Shown: in pieces, positions 15,292 through 15,552 of the stretch
Position numbering within the stretch: position 1 is the stretch's first letter
How the letters are laid out: each line of letters begins with the position of its first letter
Assembly: GCA_013044465.1 (NCBI GenBank)
Contig: JABEUL010000242.1
Coordinates: 1-15,552, forward strand
Reading direction: 5' to 3'
Source of the DNA: Acidimicrobiales bacterium
GTDB lineage: Bacteria > Actinomycetota > Acidimicrobiia > Acidimicrobiales > JABEUL01
DNA length: 15,552 nt
Position numbers and translations under genes: made by a program
Notes under the pieces: generated by a model
What the model was told of the DNA's origin: nothing
The model's database searches: none
What the model saw: the letters and a program-made list of their open reading frames with translations, nothing else

Positions 15292-15552
15292 ATGATAGAA
15301 CGTCCGTTACACATTCCAGATGCACCTGGTTCCTACCAGTTTTACAACCGAGAGTCTCAGGCAATCTATGTGGGAAAAGCCCGATCCCTTAAAAACCGGA
15401 TATCTTCATATTTCGTAAACCCTGAGAGACTCCACGAACGCACCAGGCAGATGATGAGAAATGCGGTCCGGGTCGAGTGGATTCAGGTTAACTCTGAACT
15501 CGACGCACTCCTGTTAGAGCACAGCCTGATAAAAACTCATCAGCCAAAATAC
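15292..15552 (+). CDS. uvrC: UvrABC system protein C, N-terminal GIY-YIG domain (cut by window end)
   Basis: UvrC makes both incisions around DNA lesions in nucleotide excision repair. The first 87 codons run to the window edge without a stop. They show the family start IPDAPGSYQFY (8-18), IYVGKARSLKNRISSYF (25-41), VEWIQVNSELDALLLEHSLIK (61-81) and HQPKY. The GIY-YIG nuclease residues are in place: G13-Y15, Y26-V27-G28, K29, R36 and the metal-binding E76. The spacing matches Thermotoga maritima UvrC, including Glu76. The ATG at 15292 has no clear Shine-Dalgarno in the AT-rich TTTTAATTAA before it. The UvrB-binding and C-terminal RNase H-like domains would lie beyond the window. It is divergent from nadA. 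Confidence 0.95.
   Translation, partial: MIERPLHIPDAPGSYQFYNRESQAIYVGKARSLKNRISSYFVNPERLHERTRQMMRNAVRVEWIQVNSELDALLLEHSLIKTHQPKY

Overview
The window reads as an ordinary, gene-dense chromosomal segment from a moderately AT-rich bacterium, most likely an actinobacterium. The RodA, the standalone second FtsW/RodA-type protein, the luciferase-like (LLM) oxidoreductase, the SCP2-type thiolase relative, the bifunctional-nuclease-domain protein and the patatin all look actinobacterial; a low-GC lineage such as the Acidimicrobiia is my guess from memory, not a result. I see no transposase, integrase, phage gene, CRISPR array, rRNA or tRNA.

Layout. 1-814: 3' part of a patatin-like lipase gene (+) that seems to change reading frame near a CCCC run at 78-81. 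857-1735: aroE (+), meeting tail to tail, with a 20-base overlap, a short MscS-type channel gene (1716-2339, -). The channel gene starts 17 bases from the divergent rodA (2357-3553, +), whose stop overlaps the start of a bifunctional nuclease domain gene (3550-3990, +). 3991-4334 is non-coding, with a terminator-like hairpin and a perfect 14-base palindrome. 4335-5498 and 5647-6807 (+) are two paralogous acyltransferase-3 membrane proteins in tandem. 6808-7368 is a long non-coding stretch holding a stem-loop, a possible 45-codon ORF with a strong Shine-Dalgarno and a palindrome with a repeated half-site. 7369-8343 (LLM oxidoreductase) and 8431-9606 (thiolase-like) form a + strand pair. 9779-10603 is an unrecognised lipoprotein (+), tail to tail with a second SEDS protein (10596-11942, -). 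That gene is divergent from ppk (11997-14060, +), which converges on nadA (14069-15163, -). The window ends in the 5' part of uvrC (15292 onward, +).

Together: several genes act at the cell envelope (two SEDS glycosyltransferases, two acyltransferases, a channel, a lipoprotein). Others are housekeeping: shikimate pathway (aroE), NAD synthesis (nadA), polyphosphate synthesis (ppk), nucleotide excision repair (uvrC). The LLM/thiolase-like pair suggests acyl-CoA or lipid chemistry. The most distinctive points are: a RodA without the proposed catalytic aspartate beside a paralogue that keeps it; a thiolase-like enzyme that keeps its nucleophilic Cys but lacks the acid/base Cys at both known places; a channel ending after its beta domain; and the tandem acyltransferases preceded by an unusual leader. 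I do not see a clearly new multi-gene defence or mobile system.
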